Shown here in pieces: positions 22,329 through 31,673 of a stretch of 40,829 bases of DNA. Where the stretch lies: contig CAKRRF010000023.1 of assembly GCA_934394985.1 (NCBI GenBank), positions 1 to 40,829 of the forward strand. The letters are read 5' to 3'. The notes under the pieces are model-generated. The model made no database searches. It had not been told where the DNA came from and was given only the letters and a program-made list of their open reading frames with translations. The first letter of the stretch is position 1; the number at the start of each line of letters is the position of its first letter. The DNA comes from an uncultured Marvinbryantia sp. (lineage in GTDB: Bacteria; Bacillota; Clostridia; Lachnospirales; Lachnospiraceae). The translations under genes were made by a program, and so were the position numbers.

Positions 22329-25300
22329 TTGAATTTTACACATTTACATGTCCATACAGAGTACAGTTTGCTGGATGGATCAAATAAGATTAAGGAATAT
22401 GTCAGCCGGGTAAAAGAACTGGGTATGAACAGCGCGGCGATCACGGATCATGGAGTGATGTTTGGTGTGATTGATTTTTACCGTGCGGCGAGAGCAGAAG
22501 GAATCAACCCGATTCTCGGCTGTGAGGTATATGTGGCACCGGGCTCCCGTTTTGACAGGGAAAAATCCAATGGTGACGACCGTTATTATCATCTGGTACT
22601 TCTGGCTGAAAATAATAAAGGATACAGCAATCTGATGAAGATTGTTTCCAAGGGATATACAGAAGGGTATTATTATAAGCCGCGTGTGGATCGCTCGGTG
22701 TTGGAAGAATATCATGAAGGAATTATTGCATTAAGTGCATGTCTTGCCGGCGAGGTACAGAAATATCTGACCAGAGGAATGTATGAAGAGGCCAAAAAGG
22801 CAGCTCTGGAGCATGAACAGATCTTTGGAAAGGGAAACTATTTTCTGGAACTGCAGGATCACGGAATACCGGAACAAAGACTGGTAAATCAGCAGCTTCT
22901 TCGTATGAGCAGGGAAACCGGGATTGAACTGGTCGCTACCAATGATGTGCACTATACCTATGCGGAGGATGCAGATTCCCATGACATCCTGCTGTGTATT
23001 CAGACCGGAAAGAAACTGGACGATGAAGACCGCATGCGCTATGAAGGTGGGCAGTATTATGTGAAGTCTCCGGAAGAGATGGCACAGCTGTTTCCCTATG
23101 CACTGCAGGCTCTGGAAAATACACAGAAGATCGCAGACCGCTGCCATGTAGAGATTGAATTTGGTGTGACAAAACTGCCGAAGTTTGATGTCCCGGAGGG
23201 GTATACTTCCTGGGAATATCTGAACAGGCTTTGTTTTGACGGACTGGCAGAGAGATATGAGCCGGAACAGGCAGAGGAACTAAAAGAACGGTTGAATTAT
23301 GAGCTTGGTATTATTCAGAAAATGGGATATGTGGATTATTTTCTGATTGTATGGGACTTTATTCATTATGCAAGGCAGCATGATATTATGGTAGGACCGG
23401 GCAGGGGATCGGCAGCAGGCAGTCTGGTATCCTATACACTGGGAATCACACGGCTGGATCCGATTAAGTATAATCTTCTTTTTGAACGATTCCTGAATCC
23501 GGAACGAGTATCCATGCCTGATATTGATGTGGACTTCTGCTTTGAACGAAGACAGGAAGTGATCGATTATGTGGTGCGAAAATATGGAAAAGAAAAAGTG
23601 GTACAGATTGTTACGTTTGGTACGCTGGCTGCCCGTGGTGTTATTCGAGATGTAGGCCGTGTTATGGATATTCCATATGCAATCGTGGATAATGTGGCAA
23701 AAATGATTCCGCAGGAACTGAACATTACGATTGATAAAGCACTGAAGATGAATCCGGAGCTGAAAAAGCTGTATGAGGACGACAGTCAGATGCGCAGACT
23801 GATTGATATGTCCAGAAGACTGGAAGGACTGCCGAGACATACTTCTATGCATGCGGCAGGGGTGGTCATTTGTCAGAAAGCGGCTGATGAATATGTACCG
23901 CTTGCACTTGGAGCGGATGGTTCACCGGTTACGCAGTTTACCATGACAACACTGGAGGAACTGGGACTTCTGAAAATGGACTTCCTGGGACTGCGCACAC
24001 TGACAGTGATACAGAATGCGGTGAAGTTTGCCGAACAGAATACAGGAATCCGGCTGGACATGGATCATATTGATTACAATGATCCCAATGTTCTGGCATC
24101 TTTGAGTACCGGAAAGACAGATGGTGTGTTTCAGCTGGAAAGTGCGGGAATGAAAAACTTCATGAAAGAACTGAAGCCGGAGAGCCTGGAAGATATCATA
24201 GCCGGTATAGCACTGTACCGTCCGGGTCCAATGGACTTTATTCCACAATATATCAAAGGAAAAAATAATGTGAAAAGCATCACATATGACTGTCCGCAGT
24301 TAAAGCCGATTCTGGAGGCTACCTATGGCTGTATCGTGTACCAGGAACAGGTTATGCAGATCGTGCGGGATCTGGGTGGATACACGCTGGGACGAAGTGA
24401 CCTGCTTCGCCGTGCCATGTCTAAGAAAAAGGCGGCAGTCATGGAAAAAGAGCGTCAGAATTTTGTATATGGCAATGAAGAAGAGGGCGTGCCGGGATGC
24501 ATTAAAAATGGAATTTCCGAGAAGGTAGCCAATAAGATTTATGATGATATGATTGATTTTGCCAAATATGCATTTAATAAGTCGCATGCGGCGGCTTATG
24601 CGGTGGTTTCTTATCAGACCGCGTATTTGAAATATTACTATCCGGTAGAGTTTATGGCCGCACTGATGACCTCGGTGATTGATAATTCATCAAAAGTGGC
24701 AGAATATCATATGACCTGTCGTCAGATGGGGATACAGATCCTGCCACCGGATATTAATCTGGGAGAGAGTGGATTTACCGTAGACGGCAACAAGATCCGC
24801 TATGGACTTTCCGCAATCAAGAGTGTGGGGAAACCGGTGATTGCATCCATCGTAGAAGAACGAAAACAAAACGGAAAGTATACTTCTCTGAAGAATTTTA
24901 TGGAGCGTCTTTCCGGGAAAGAAATTAATAAACGTACGGTGGAGAGCTTTATCAAATCCGGAGCGTTTGACAGTCTCGGAGGTAACCGTCATCAGTTTAT
25001 GCTGATCTATGCAAGGCTGATGGATTCTGTAAATCAGGAAAAGAAAAATGCCATGACCGGACAGATGTCTCTCTTTGACTTTGTGGGAGAAGAAGAAAAA
25101 AAGGAGTACGAGATCAGTCTGCCTAATGTGGATGAGTATGAAAAAGAACAGCTTCTTGCTTTTGAAAAAGAGGTGCTTGGATTTTACGTTAGCGGACACC
25201 CACTGGAAAAATATGAAGGTATCTGGAAAAAACATATTACCAATGTGACGGCAGATTTTGCACTGGATGAAGAAACCGGTCATTCCAGAGTGACAGACGG

Positions 25301-25781
25301 AAGCAAGGCAACGGTGGGCGGAATGATTACAGAAAAGACGATCAAATATACCAGAAAGAATCAGACCATGGCGTTTCTGACATTGGAAGACCTGCTGGGG
25401 ACGGTAGAGATTGTGGTATTCCCGAGAGATTATGAGAAAAATAAAAATCAGCTGATGGAGGATGAAAAGGTCTTTATCAGTGGAAGAGTATCCGTGGAAG
25501 AGGATAAGCCAAGCAAACTGATCTGCGAAAGAATCCAGAATTTTAAGGAAATTCACAAAGAGGTCTGGATTCAGTTTCCGAATATGGAAGCCTATCAGTC
25601 CATGGAGCGGGAGTTGTACAATGTTCTGCGTGAATCCGATGGAAAAGACAGGGTGGTGATCTATGTCAGAGAACCAAAGGCGGTAAAACGTCTGTCTGAA
25701 AACTGGACAGTAAATGCAGAAGAGGAACTGATTCAGAAACTGTCTGAGAGATTTGGTCCAGAAAATGTAAAAACTATTTGA
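22329..25781 (+). CDS. dnaE: DNA polymerase III alpha subunit (DnaE)
   Basis: The 1150-residue protein is a full-length DnaE replicative polymerase. It starts with the PHP domain (FTHLHVHTEYSLLDGSNKIK, AITDHGVMFGVIDFY). The polymerase core includes VGPGRGSAAGSLVSY, the palm motif MPDIDVDFCF near residue 398 with its two metal-binding aspartates, and YQEQVMQIVRDLGGY. Tandem helix-hairpin-helix elements and an OB fold (TVGGMITEKTIKYTRKNQTM) close it. The start is a TTG at 22329; an upstream ATG reaches a stop within six codons. Gram-positive bacteria usually pair DnaE with PolC. Confidence 0.97.
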   Translation: MNFTHLHVHTEYSLLDGSNKIKEYVSRVKELGMNSAAITDHGVMFGVIDFYRAARAEGINPILGCEVYVAPGSRFDREKSNGDDRYYHLVLLAENNKGYSNLMKIVSKGYTEGYYYKPRVDRSVLEEYHEGIIALSACLAGEVQKYLTRGMYEEAKKAALEHEQIFGKGNYFLELQDHGIPEQRLVNQQLLRMSRETGIELVATNDVHYTYAEDADSHDILLCIQTGKKLDDEDRMRYEGGQYYVKSPEEMAQLFPYALQALENTQKIADRCHVEIEFGVTKLPKFDVPEGYTSWEYLNRLCFDGLAERYEPEQAEELKERLNYELGIIQKMGYVDYFLIVWDFIHYARQHDIMVGPGRGSAAGSLVSYTLGITRLDPIKYNLLFERFLNPERVSMPDIDVDFCFERRQEVIDYVVRKYGKEKVVQIVTFGTLAARGVIRDVGRVMDIPYAIVDNVAKMIPQELNITIDKALKMNPELKKLYEDDSQMRRLIDMSRRLEGLPRHTSMHAAGVVICQKAADEYVPLALGADGSPVTQFTMTTLEELGLLKMDFLGLRTLTVIQNAVKFAEQNTGIRLDMDHIDYNDPNVLASLSTGKTDGVFQLESAGMKNFMKELKPESLEDIIAGIALYRPGPMDFIPQYIKGKNNVKSITYDCPQLKPILEATYGCIVYQEQVMQIVRDLGGYTLGRSDLLRRAMSKKKAAVMEKERQNFVYGNEEEGVPGCIKNGISEKVANKIYDDMIDFAKYAFNKSHAAAYAVVSYQTAYLKYYYPVEFMAALMTSVIDNSSKVAEYHMTCRQMGIQILPPDINLGESGFTVDGNKIRYGLSAIKSVGKPVIASIVEERKQNGKYTSLKNFMERLSGKEINKRTVESFIKSGAFDSLGGNRHQFMLIYARLMDSVNQEKKNAMTGQMSLFDFVGEEEKKEYEISLPNVDEYEKEQLLAFEKEVLGFYVSGHPLEKYEGIWKKHITNVTADFALDEETGHSRVTDGSKATVGGMITEKTIKYTRKNQTMAFLTLEDLLGTVEIVVFPRDYEKNKNQLMEDEKVFISGRVSVEEDKPSKLICERIQNFKEIHKEVWIQFPNMEAYQSMERELYNVLRESDGKDRVVIYVREPKAVKRLSENWTVNAEEELIQKLSERFGPENVKTI

Positions 25782-25853
25782 AAATGCAAATGAAATGCAT
25801 TACACTATAGGAAAAATGAGCAAATCTGCAAAGCCTTTTGAGGAGGAGATACC

Positions 25854-26828
25854 ATGGAAAAAGAGATTAAAACAATTGGTGTACTGACCAGCGGTGGAGA
25901 CGCTTCCGGTATGAATGCAGCAATCCGTGCAGTAGTCAGAAAAGCAATTTATAACGGAAAAAAAGTAAAAGGTATCTACCGTGGTTACAGCGGTTTATTA
26001 AATGAAGAGATCAGAGATCTTTCAGCCAGAGATGTATCGGACACGATCGCCCGCGGAGGTACGATTCTTGGTACAGCCAGATGCGCGGAGTTTCGTACAG
26101 AAGAAGGCCAGAAGCTGGGAGCGGAGATCTGTAAGAAACATGGCATTGATGGTCTGGTGGTAATCGGAGGAGATGGTTCATTCGCAGGAGCGCAGAAGTT
26201 GGCAGCTCTGGGAGTCAACACGATTGGTGTTCCGGGAACGATTGACCTGGATATCGCCTGTACCGAGTATACAATCGGATTTGATACTGCCATTAATACA
26301 GCAATGGAAGCGATCGATAAAGTCAGAGATACTTCCACATCTCATGAGAGATGCAGTATTATTGAGGTAATGGGACGTCATGCAGGTTATATTGCCCTGT
26401 ATTGTGGAATTGCCAACGGAGCAGAAGATATTCTGGTTCCGGAGCGTTACAATTATGATGAACAGGAACTGATTAACAATATTATCCGCAACAGAAAACG
26501 TGGAAAGAAGCATCATATTATTATCAATGCAGAGGGAATCGGACATTCTACTTCTATGGCACGCCGTATTCAGGCAGCTACAGGGGTGGAGACAAGAGCA
26601 ACGATTCTTGGACATATGCAGCGTGGTGGAAGTCCGACCTGTAAGGACCGCGTGTATGCGTCTATGATGGGAGCCTATGCAGCAGATCTGCTGTGTGCCG
26701 GAAAGACAAACCGTGTTGTTGGATACCGTCATGGCGATTTTACCGATTTTGATATCGATGAAGCACTGGCAATGCAGAAAGATCTGCCGGAATACATGTG
26801 GGAAGTTGCAAGAGCACTGTCGGTATAA
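25854..26828 (+). CDS. pfkA: 6-phosphofructokinase, ATP-type
   Basis: The 324-residue protein phosphorylates fructose-6-phosphate in glycolysis. IGVLTSGGDASGMNAAIRAV binds ATP. VVIGGDGSFAGAQKL has glycine where PPi-dependent enzymes have aspartate, so ATP is the donor. The catalytic loop reads GTIDLDIACTEYTIGFDTA; the usual TIDND asparagine is leucine, a change I believe is common in Clostridia. EVMGRHAGYIAL and HMQRGGSPTCKDR bind substrate. GAGGAGGAG precedes the ATG. It lies 72 bases after dnaE, and the methyltransferase follows by 3 bases. Confidence 0.96.
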   Translation: MEKEIKTIGVLTSGGDASGMNAAIRAVVRKAIYNGKKVKGIYRGYSGLLNEEIRDLSARDVSDTIARGGTILGTARCAEFRTEEGQKLGAEICKKHGIDGLVVIGGDGSFAGAQKLAALGVNTIGVPGTIDLDIACTEYTIGFDTAINTAMEAIDKVRDTSTSHERCSIIEVMGRHAGYIALYCGIANGAEDILVPERYNYDEQELINNIIRNRKRGKKHHIIINAEGIGHSTSMARRIQAATGVETRATILGHMQRGGSPTCKDRVYASMMGAYAADLLCAGKTNRVVGYRHGDFTDFDIDEALAMQKDLPEYMWEVARALSV

Positions 26829-26831
26829 AAT

Positions 26832-27605
26832 ATGATAGAAAGTACAGCAAACAGGCAGGTAAAGAATCTGCTTCAGTTAATGAAAAAAGCCAAAACCCGT
26901 CGCGAGGAAGGCACTTTTGTGGTAGAAGGAATCCGGATGTTCCGAGAAGTGCCGAAGGAACGACTGGTATGCACATATGTTTCGGAAGGATTTCTGGAAA
27001 GGGAAGAAAATCGGACAGAACTGAAAGACATTTCCTATGAAGTAATGTCGGATAAGGTCTTTTCAGCAGTATCAGACACCCAGACACCGCAGGGGGTGCT
27101 CTGTGTGGTACGTCAGAAGAAGTATTCAATTGAGGAGATGCTGCAAAAAGAAAATCCTCTGTTGATGATCCTGGAAAATCTTCAGGATCCAGGAAATCTT
27201 GGGACGATTTTTCGGACTGCTGAAGGTGCAGGGGTAGATGGTATTATCATGAGTTCAGATACCGTAGATATTTACAATCCAAAGACGGTACGTTCCACTA
27301 TGGGATCTTTGTACCGCATGCCATTTTCTTATGAGCGTGATATGGATGAGGTGATGCGCAGAGTAAAAGAAAAGGGTGTGTCTGTCTACGCGGCTCATTT
27401 AAAAGGAAAACAAAACTATTATCAGGAAAATTATACAAAAGGAACTGCATTTCTGATTGGAAATGAGGGAAATGGGCTGACAGATCATCTGGCAGGGCAG
27501 GCGGACAGCTATATCCGCATTCCGATGGAAGGGCAGGTGGAATCCCTGAATGCAGCAGTAGCAGCTGCAGTTTTGATGTATGAAGTGAAGAGGCAGAGAG
27601 GCTAG
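26832..27605 (+). CDS. TrmH/SpoU-family RNA 2'-O-methyltransferase
   Basis: The 257-residue protein has an N-terminal substrate-binding domain (RQVKNLLQLMKKAKTRREEG, FVVEGIRMFREVPKE) and a C-terminal SPOUT knot domain: ILENLQDPGNLGTIFRTAEG, LIGNEGNGL and IPMEGQVESLNAAVAAAVLM are motifs 1-3, the last two forming the S-adenosylmethionine knot. It methylates a ribose in rRNA or tRNA. The target is not predictable. It lies 3 bases after pfkA. Confidence 0.93.
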   Translation: MIESTANRQVKNLLQLMKKAKTRREEGTFVVEGIRMFREVPKERLVCTYVSEGFLEREENRTELKDISYEVMSDKVFSAVSDTQTPQGVLCVVRQKKYSIEEMLQKENPLLMILENLQDPGNLGTIFRTAEGAGVDGIIMSSDTVDIYNPKTVRSTMGSLYRMPFSYERDMDEVMRRVKEKGVSVYAAHLKGKQNYYQENYTKGTAFLIGNEGNGLTDHLAGQADSYIRIPMEGQVESLNAAVAAAVLMYEVKRQRG

Positions 27606-27639
27606 TACATCGTTCTGCAAATTAACTATACTAGTTATG

Positions 27640-27678
27640 AGTCCGTCTTGTTGAGAGTATCGACAGGACGGGCTTTTT
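27640..27678 (+). terminator. Terminator after the methyltransferase gene
   Basis: AGTCCGTCTTGT (27640-27651) pairs with ACAGGACGGGCT over 12 bp, including G-U pairs, followed by T5. Confidence 0.85.
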
Positions 27679-27696
27679 CGCACCATTTTTTAGGGG

Positions 27697-27725
27697 TTGA
27701 CAAAGAATGTTAACTACTGTACAAT
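27697..27725 (+). promoter_or_regulatory. Strong sigma-A promoter
   Basis: TTGACA (27697-27702), a 17-base spacer and TACAAT (27720-27725). It drives the SH3/SleB gene through a leader of about 125 bases. Confidence 0.8.
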
Positions 27726-27858
27726 AGGAATGTAAAATTTCTTAACAAATTTGTAATAATATGTGCGAATTTATGTAAAATCTGAATAGAGTCAGAAATA
27801 AGAGTTGCAAAAACAGATTCTCAAAGAAGATATTACAGGCACATACGGAGGTTATGTA

Positions 27859-29115
27859 ATGAAAAACAGAACAAAAGCAGCAATTTGTAGTACTGTCTCA
27901 GTCCTGACACTTTCTATGATGTCAACCACAGTGGTTATGGCGGCTGACAGCAGCAGATGTGGAGGAAAGAACGTGGCAGTAGCCAACGTCAGCAGCGAAT
28001 TACTGATTCGTGAAAGTGCAGACGACAACAGTGCTGTGATCGGATATGTACCAGGTGCAGGCGGAGTCATTGTCAAGAGTATGGATTCTGAATGGACTAA
28101 AGTTGAGGTGGGTAATAAGACCGGATATGTGAAGACTGAATATCTTGCGTTTGATGATAAGGCAGAGGAATTAAAGTCTGTATACGGTGTACAGGGTGCG
28201 GTAGCAGCCTGGGATGATGTGAAGATTTTCGCAGACCATGAAGATACCTCTTCTATTATCGGAAGTATGGATGAAGGCGAAGGATATGAGGTGCTTGGCA
28301 GCACAGATAGCTGGGTAGAGATTCAGCTGGATAATGGAGAAAAAGCTTATGTGGCGGCTGAGGATGTACAGACTACGATGGTGGTGGACAGTGCAGTGTC
28401 AGTAGAGGATGGCACTGCTTCTGATACATATACAGCTTCGGCTGAAGATATGGCGGCAGATACATCTGTTTATACTGCTGAAGAGACCTATGTACCGGAG
28501 ACTGAGTATTATGCAGAAGAAGCTTATACGACACCGGAGACAGACTACGATAGTGACTATACTGATTACACTGCTCAGACTGACTACTATACATCTGAGA
28601 CAGAGTATTACACAGATTATACACAGGAAACAGAATATTATGCACCGGAAACAGAGTACGTAGCAGAGACGGAATATACCGTGCCTGAGACAGAATATAC
28701 TGTTCCTGAGACAGAATATACCGTGCCTGAGACGGAGTATACAGCACCTGAGACAGAGAGTACTGAAAATACTGCAGCTGAGGTAAGCAGCAGTGATCTG
28801 GATCTTTTGGCAGCACTGATTTACTGCGAAGCCGGCAATCAGTCTATGGAAGGTAAGGTTGCAGTAGGTCAGGTCGTGATGAATCGTGTGGCAAGCGCTT
28901 CTTTTGCCAACAGTATTCATGATGTTATTTATGAAAGCGGTCAGTTTACACCGGCATACAGCGGACAGCTGGCAGGAGTGATTGGAAGCGCTCCAAGCGA
29001 CTGCTACGATGCAGCACTGGCAGCAATGAACGGAGAAGGAACAGTAGGTGGAGCACTTTATTTCAATACCGGTTCCGGTAAGGGTACCAAGATTGGTGCA
29101 CACCAGTTCTACTAG
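27859..29115 (+). CDS. Secreted SH3b / SleB-type cell-wall hydrolase
   Basis: The ATG at 27859 has CGGAGG seven bases upstream; an upstream in-frame codon has no site. The 418-residue protein has a signal peptide (residues 1-30, ending MAADS), two bacterial SH3 modules (about 38-170), a 110-residue Tyr/Glu/Thr-rich stretch with 7-residue repeats, and a C-terminal Hydrolase_2/SleB-like domain (LLAALIYCEAGNQSMEGKVA, VGQVVMNRV, GGALYFN). SleB-type enzymes cut peptidoglycan, for example in spore cortex germination; here it may remodel the vegetative wall. The repetitive linker is likely flexible or surface exposed. Confidence 0.9.
   Translation: MKNRTKAAICSTVSVLTLSMMSTTVVMAADSSRCGGKNVAVANVSSELLIRESADDNSAVIGYVPGAGGVIVKSMDSEWTKVEVGNKTGYVKTEYLAFDDKAEELKSVYGVQGAVAAWDDVKIFADHEDTSSIIGSMDEGEGYEVLGSTDSWVEIQLDNGEKAYVAAEDVQTTMVVDSAVSVEDGTASDTYTASAEDMAADTSVYTAEETYVPETEYYAEEAYTTPETDYDSDYTDYTAQTDYYTSETEYYTDYTQETEYYAPETEYVAETEYTVPETEYTVPETEYTVPETEYTAPETESTENTAAEVSSSDLDLLAALIYCEAGNQSMEGKVAVGQVVMNRVASASFANSIHDVIYESGQFTPAYSGQLAGVIGSAPSDCYDAALAAMNGEGTVGGALYFNTGSGKGTKIGAHQFY
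28666..28749 (+). repeat. Four 21-bp tandem repeats in the cell-wall protein linker
   Basis: Units start at 28666, 28687, 28708 and 28729. Each codes for ETEYTVP, the last for ETEYTAP. A looser copy precedes them. They sit in the low-complexity linker and could vary in number by slippage. Confidence 0.85.
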
Positions 29116-29134
29116 ATCGAAAACAAAATGATGC

Positions 29135-29180
29135 AAATACCATATCAGATACATAGGTATCAGGTATGGTATTTTTTTTT
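29135..29180 (+). terminator. Terminator after the SleB-type gene
   Basis: AAATACCATA and TATGGTATTT form a 10-bp stem followed by a long T tract. Confidence 0.85.
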
Positions 29181-29248
29181 CTTCTGTGCTATACTGAACC
29201 AAAAATATGGCATATAGTAATCTATGCAGAGAAGAGAGGAGGATAAGG

Positions 29249-29698
29249 ATGGATTTTGTAATGTTACCGGTTCACTGGGTGATACTCTTTATCCTGTTGC
29301 TGGTAATAGAACTGATGACCATGGGTCTGACTACCATCTGGTTTGCGGGCGGTGCACTGGCTGGGCTGATCGCTAATGTATGTGGACTGGAGTTCTGGCC
29401 TCAGATGATGGCATTTGTTGCAGTTTCCTTTTTATTGCTGTTTTTTACAAGGCCATTTGCCGTAAAATATGTGAATAAGGGGCATGTTTCTACGAATGTG
29501 GATGAACTGATCGGAATGGAAGGCGTAGTGCTGGAAGAGATCGACAATCTCAGAAGTACCGGAAAAGTACTGGTCAGAGGAATGGAGTGGACAGCCCGCT
29601 CCCAGATTCAGAATAAGAGGATTGCAAAGGATAAGATTGTTGAGATTTGTGCAATTGAAGGTGTGAAATTAATTGTAAAAGAAAAGGAGAACAACTGA
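29249..29698 (+). CDS. NfeD-family membrane protein
   Basis: The 149-residue protein starts at the ATG at 29249, six bases after AGGAGG. It has three hydrophobic helices (HWVILFILLLVIELMTMGLT, WFAGGALAGLIANVCGLEFW, FLLLFFTRPFAV) and a C-terminal OB-like domain (DELIGMEGVVLEEIDNLRST, VLVRGMEWTARSQ). Short NfeD proteins are partnered with SPFH proteins in membrane microdomains. The paraslipin-like gene starts 2 bases after it, as in other bacteria. Confidence 0.9.
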   Translation: MDFVMLPVHWVILFILLLVIELMTMGLTTIWFAGGALAGLIANVCGLEFWPQMMAFVAVSFLLLFFTRPFAVKYVNKGHVSTNVDELIGMEGVVLEEIDNLRSTGKVLVRGMEWTARSQIQNKRIAKDKIVEICAIEGVKLIVKEKENN

Positions 29699-29699
29699 T

Positions 29700-30626
29700 A
29701 TGGCTGATATAGGCATTGCAATTATTATTCTCATTGTTATATTATTATTACTGGCAAGAAACATCAGGATTGTGCCGCAGGCACAGGCAATGGTTGTGGA
29801 ACGTCTTGGCGGTTATCGGGCAACCTGGAATGTAGGGCTGCATTTTAAAGTGCCGATTCTGGATCGTGTGGCCAAGAGAGTGGTATTGAAAGAGCAGGTA
29901 GTGGATTTCCCGCCTCAGCCGGTTATTACAAAAGATAACGTAACCATGCAGATTGACACCGTTGTGTTTTTTCAGATTACAGATCCGAAGTTATATACTT
30001 ATGGTGTAGAAAATCCAATCATGGCCATCGAGAATCTGACAGCGACCACATTAAGAAACATCATTGGTGATCTGGAGCTGGATGAGACACTGACATCAAG
30101 AGAAACTATTAATACAAAGATGAGATCTTCTCTGGATGTAGCTACCGATCCATGGGGAATCAAGGTGAATCGTGTGGAACTGAAAAACATCATTCCGCCG
30201 GCAGCGATTCAGGAAGCCATGGAAAAACAGATGAAGGCAGAACGTGAGAGACGTGAAACGATTCTGATGGCGGAAGGTGAGAAGAAATCAGCTATTCTGG
30301 TGGCGGAAGGTAAAAAAGAGGCTATGATTCTGGATGCACAGGCAGCGAAAGAATCAGCAATTCTAAAAGCGGAAGCAGAAAAAGAAAAGATGATTCAGGA
30401 AGCACAGGGACAGGCAGAAGCGATTCTGAAGGTACAAAAAGCCAACGCAGATGGTATCCGTTTCCTGAAAGAAGCAGGGGCTGATGAGAGTGTACTGACA
30501 CTGAAGAGCTTTGAAGCTATGGCGAAGATTGCAGACGGTCAGGCCACCAAGATCATTATTCCATCAGAGATGCAGAATCTGGCGGGAAGCATCAAAGCAG
30601 CAGTAGAAGTAGCAAAAGAATCATAA
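29700..30626 (+). CDS. SPFH-domain paraslipin/stomatin-like protein
   Basis: The 308-residue protein has one N-terminal membrane segment (residues 3-20), then the SPFH domain (IRIVPQAQAMVVERLGGYRA, LRNIIGDLELDETLTSRETI), followed by a long Ala/Glu/Lys coiled coil (AAKESAILKAEAEKEKMIQE, then QGQAEAIL). This is the YbbK/QmcA group. These proteins form cages in the membrane with NfeD-type partners and affect protease and lipid organisation. The two genes are an operon. Confidence 0.93.
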   Translation: MADIGIAIIILIVILLLLARNIRIVPQAQAMVVERLGGYRATWNVGLHFKVPILDRVAKRVVLKEQVVDFPPQPVITKDNVTMQIDTVVFFQITDPKLYTYGVENPIMAIENLTATTLRNIIGDLELDETLTSRETINTKMRSSLDVATDPWGIKVNRVELKNIIPPAAIQEAMEKQMKAERERRETILMAEGEKKSAILVAEGKKEAMILDAQAAKESAILKAEAEKEKMIQEAQGQAEAILKVQKANADGIRFLKEAGADESVLTLKSFEAMAKIADGQATKIIIPSEMQNLAGSIKAAVEVAKES

Positions 30627-30664
30627 AACAGGTATAAATGGCAGAAGATAGAAGGTAGAAAAGA

Positions 30665-31663
30665 ATGAACTTAAAAGGACGTAACTTTTTAACACTGAAA
30701 GATTTTACACCGGAAGAGATCACATATATGCTGGATCTGGCAGCAGATCTGAAGGACAAAAAGAAAAAAGGGATTCCGGTGGATGATTACAGAGGAAAAA
30801 ACATTGCTCTGATTTTTGAAAAGACCAGTACCCGTACCCGTTGTGCATTTGAAGTGGCAGCACATGATCTGGGAATGGGCTGTACGTATCTGGATCCGAC
30901 CGGATCACAGATTGGAAAAAAAGAAAGTATTGCTGACACAGCCCGTGTGCTTGGCAGAATGTTTGAAGGAATCGAATACCGCGGATTTGGCCAGGAAATC
31001 GTTGAAGAACTGGCAGAGTATGCAGGAGTACCGGTATGGAATGGGCTGACGAATGAATATCATCCAACCCAGATGCTGGCAGATATGCTGACGATTCGTG
31101 AACATTTTGGAGATCTGAAGGGCAGAAAGCTTGTATATATGGGAGATGCCAGATACAATATGGGCAATTCACTGATGATTGTCTGCGCGAAGCTGGGACT
31201 TCATTTTGTGGCATGCACAACGAAAGAATATTTCCCGAATGAAGAACTGGTTAGAACCTGTGAAGGATATGCAAAAGAATCCGGAGCAACGATTACATTG
31301 ACAGAGGATGTGGCAGAAGGTACCAGAGATGCAGATGTGATTTACACAGATGTATGGGTATCTATGGGAGAACCGGATGAAGTGTGGGAAAAACGTATCA
31401 AAGACCTTTCACCATATAAGGTAACCCGGGAAGTGATGAAAAATGCAGGAGAAAAAGCAATCTTTCTGCACTGTCTGCCGGCATTCCATGACCTGAAAAC
31501 CAAGATCGGAAAACAGATGGGTGATAAATATAATCTGACCGAGATGGAAGTGACAGACGAAGTATTCGAATCAGAGCAGTCTAAGGTGTTTGATGAGGCA
31601 GAGAATAGAATGCACACGATCAAGGCTGTGATGGTTGCAACATTAGGTGAGAAGCAGGAGTAA
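30665..31663 (+). CDS. argF: Ornithine carbamoyltransferase
   Basis: The 332-residue protein makes citrulline from ornithine and carbamoyl phosphate. [16 protein letters not shown] contains the STRTR carbamoyl-phosphate loop. [17 protein letters not shown] and [10 protein letters not shown] are the further active-site motifs, with SMGEPDEVW binding ornithine. It may serve arginine synthesis or catabolism; no other arg gene is in the window. It starts 38 bases after the paraslipin gene, perhaps read from the same transcript. Confidence 0.96.
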   Translation: MNLKGRNFLTLKDFTPEEITYMLDLAADLKDKKKKGIPVDDYRGKNIALIFEKTSTRTRCAFEVAAHDLGMGCTYLDPTGSQIGKKESIADTARVLGRMFEGIEYRGFGQEIVEELAEYAGVPVWNGLTNEYHPTQMLADMLTIREHFGDLKGRKLVYMGDARYNMGNSLMIVCAKLGLHFVACTTKEYFPNEELVRTCEGYAKESGATITLTEDVAEGTRDADVIYTDVWVSMGEPDEVWEKRIKDLSPYKVTREVMKNAGEKAIFLHCLPAFHDLKTKIGKQMGDKYNLTEMEVTDEVFESEQSKVFDEAENRMHTIKAVMVATLGEKQE

Positions 31664-31673
31664 AGCAGAAAGC

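Noticed and set aside
22380..25556. Several long open frames on the minus strand inside dnaE
   Set aside because: They are antisense to a complete DnaE, have no ribosome binding sites and no recognisable protein motifs.
26220..26290. TIDLD in phosphofructokinase read as loss of function
   Set aside because: The catalytic aspartate of TID is kept and all other motifs are normal; the Asn-to-Leu change looks like a lineage variant.
28666..28749. Tandem repeats considered as a CRISPR array
   Set aside because: The units are 21 bp, in frame inside a coding gene and without spacers.
28399..29202. A 267-codon minus-strand frame, Cys/Ile-rich
   Set aside because: It is the mirror image of the repetitive Tyr/Glu/Thr linker and SleB gene; its composition is an artefact of the repeats.
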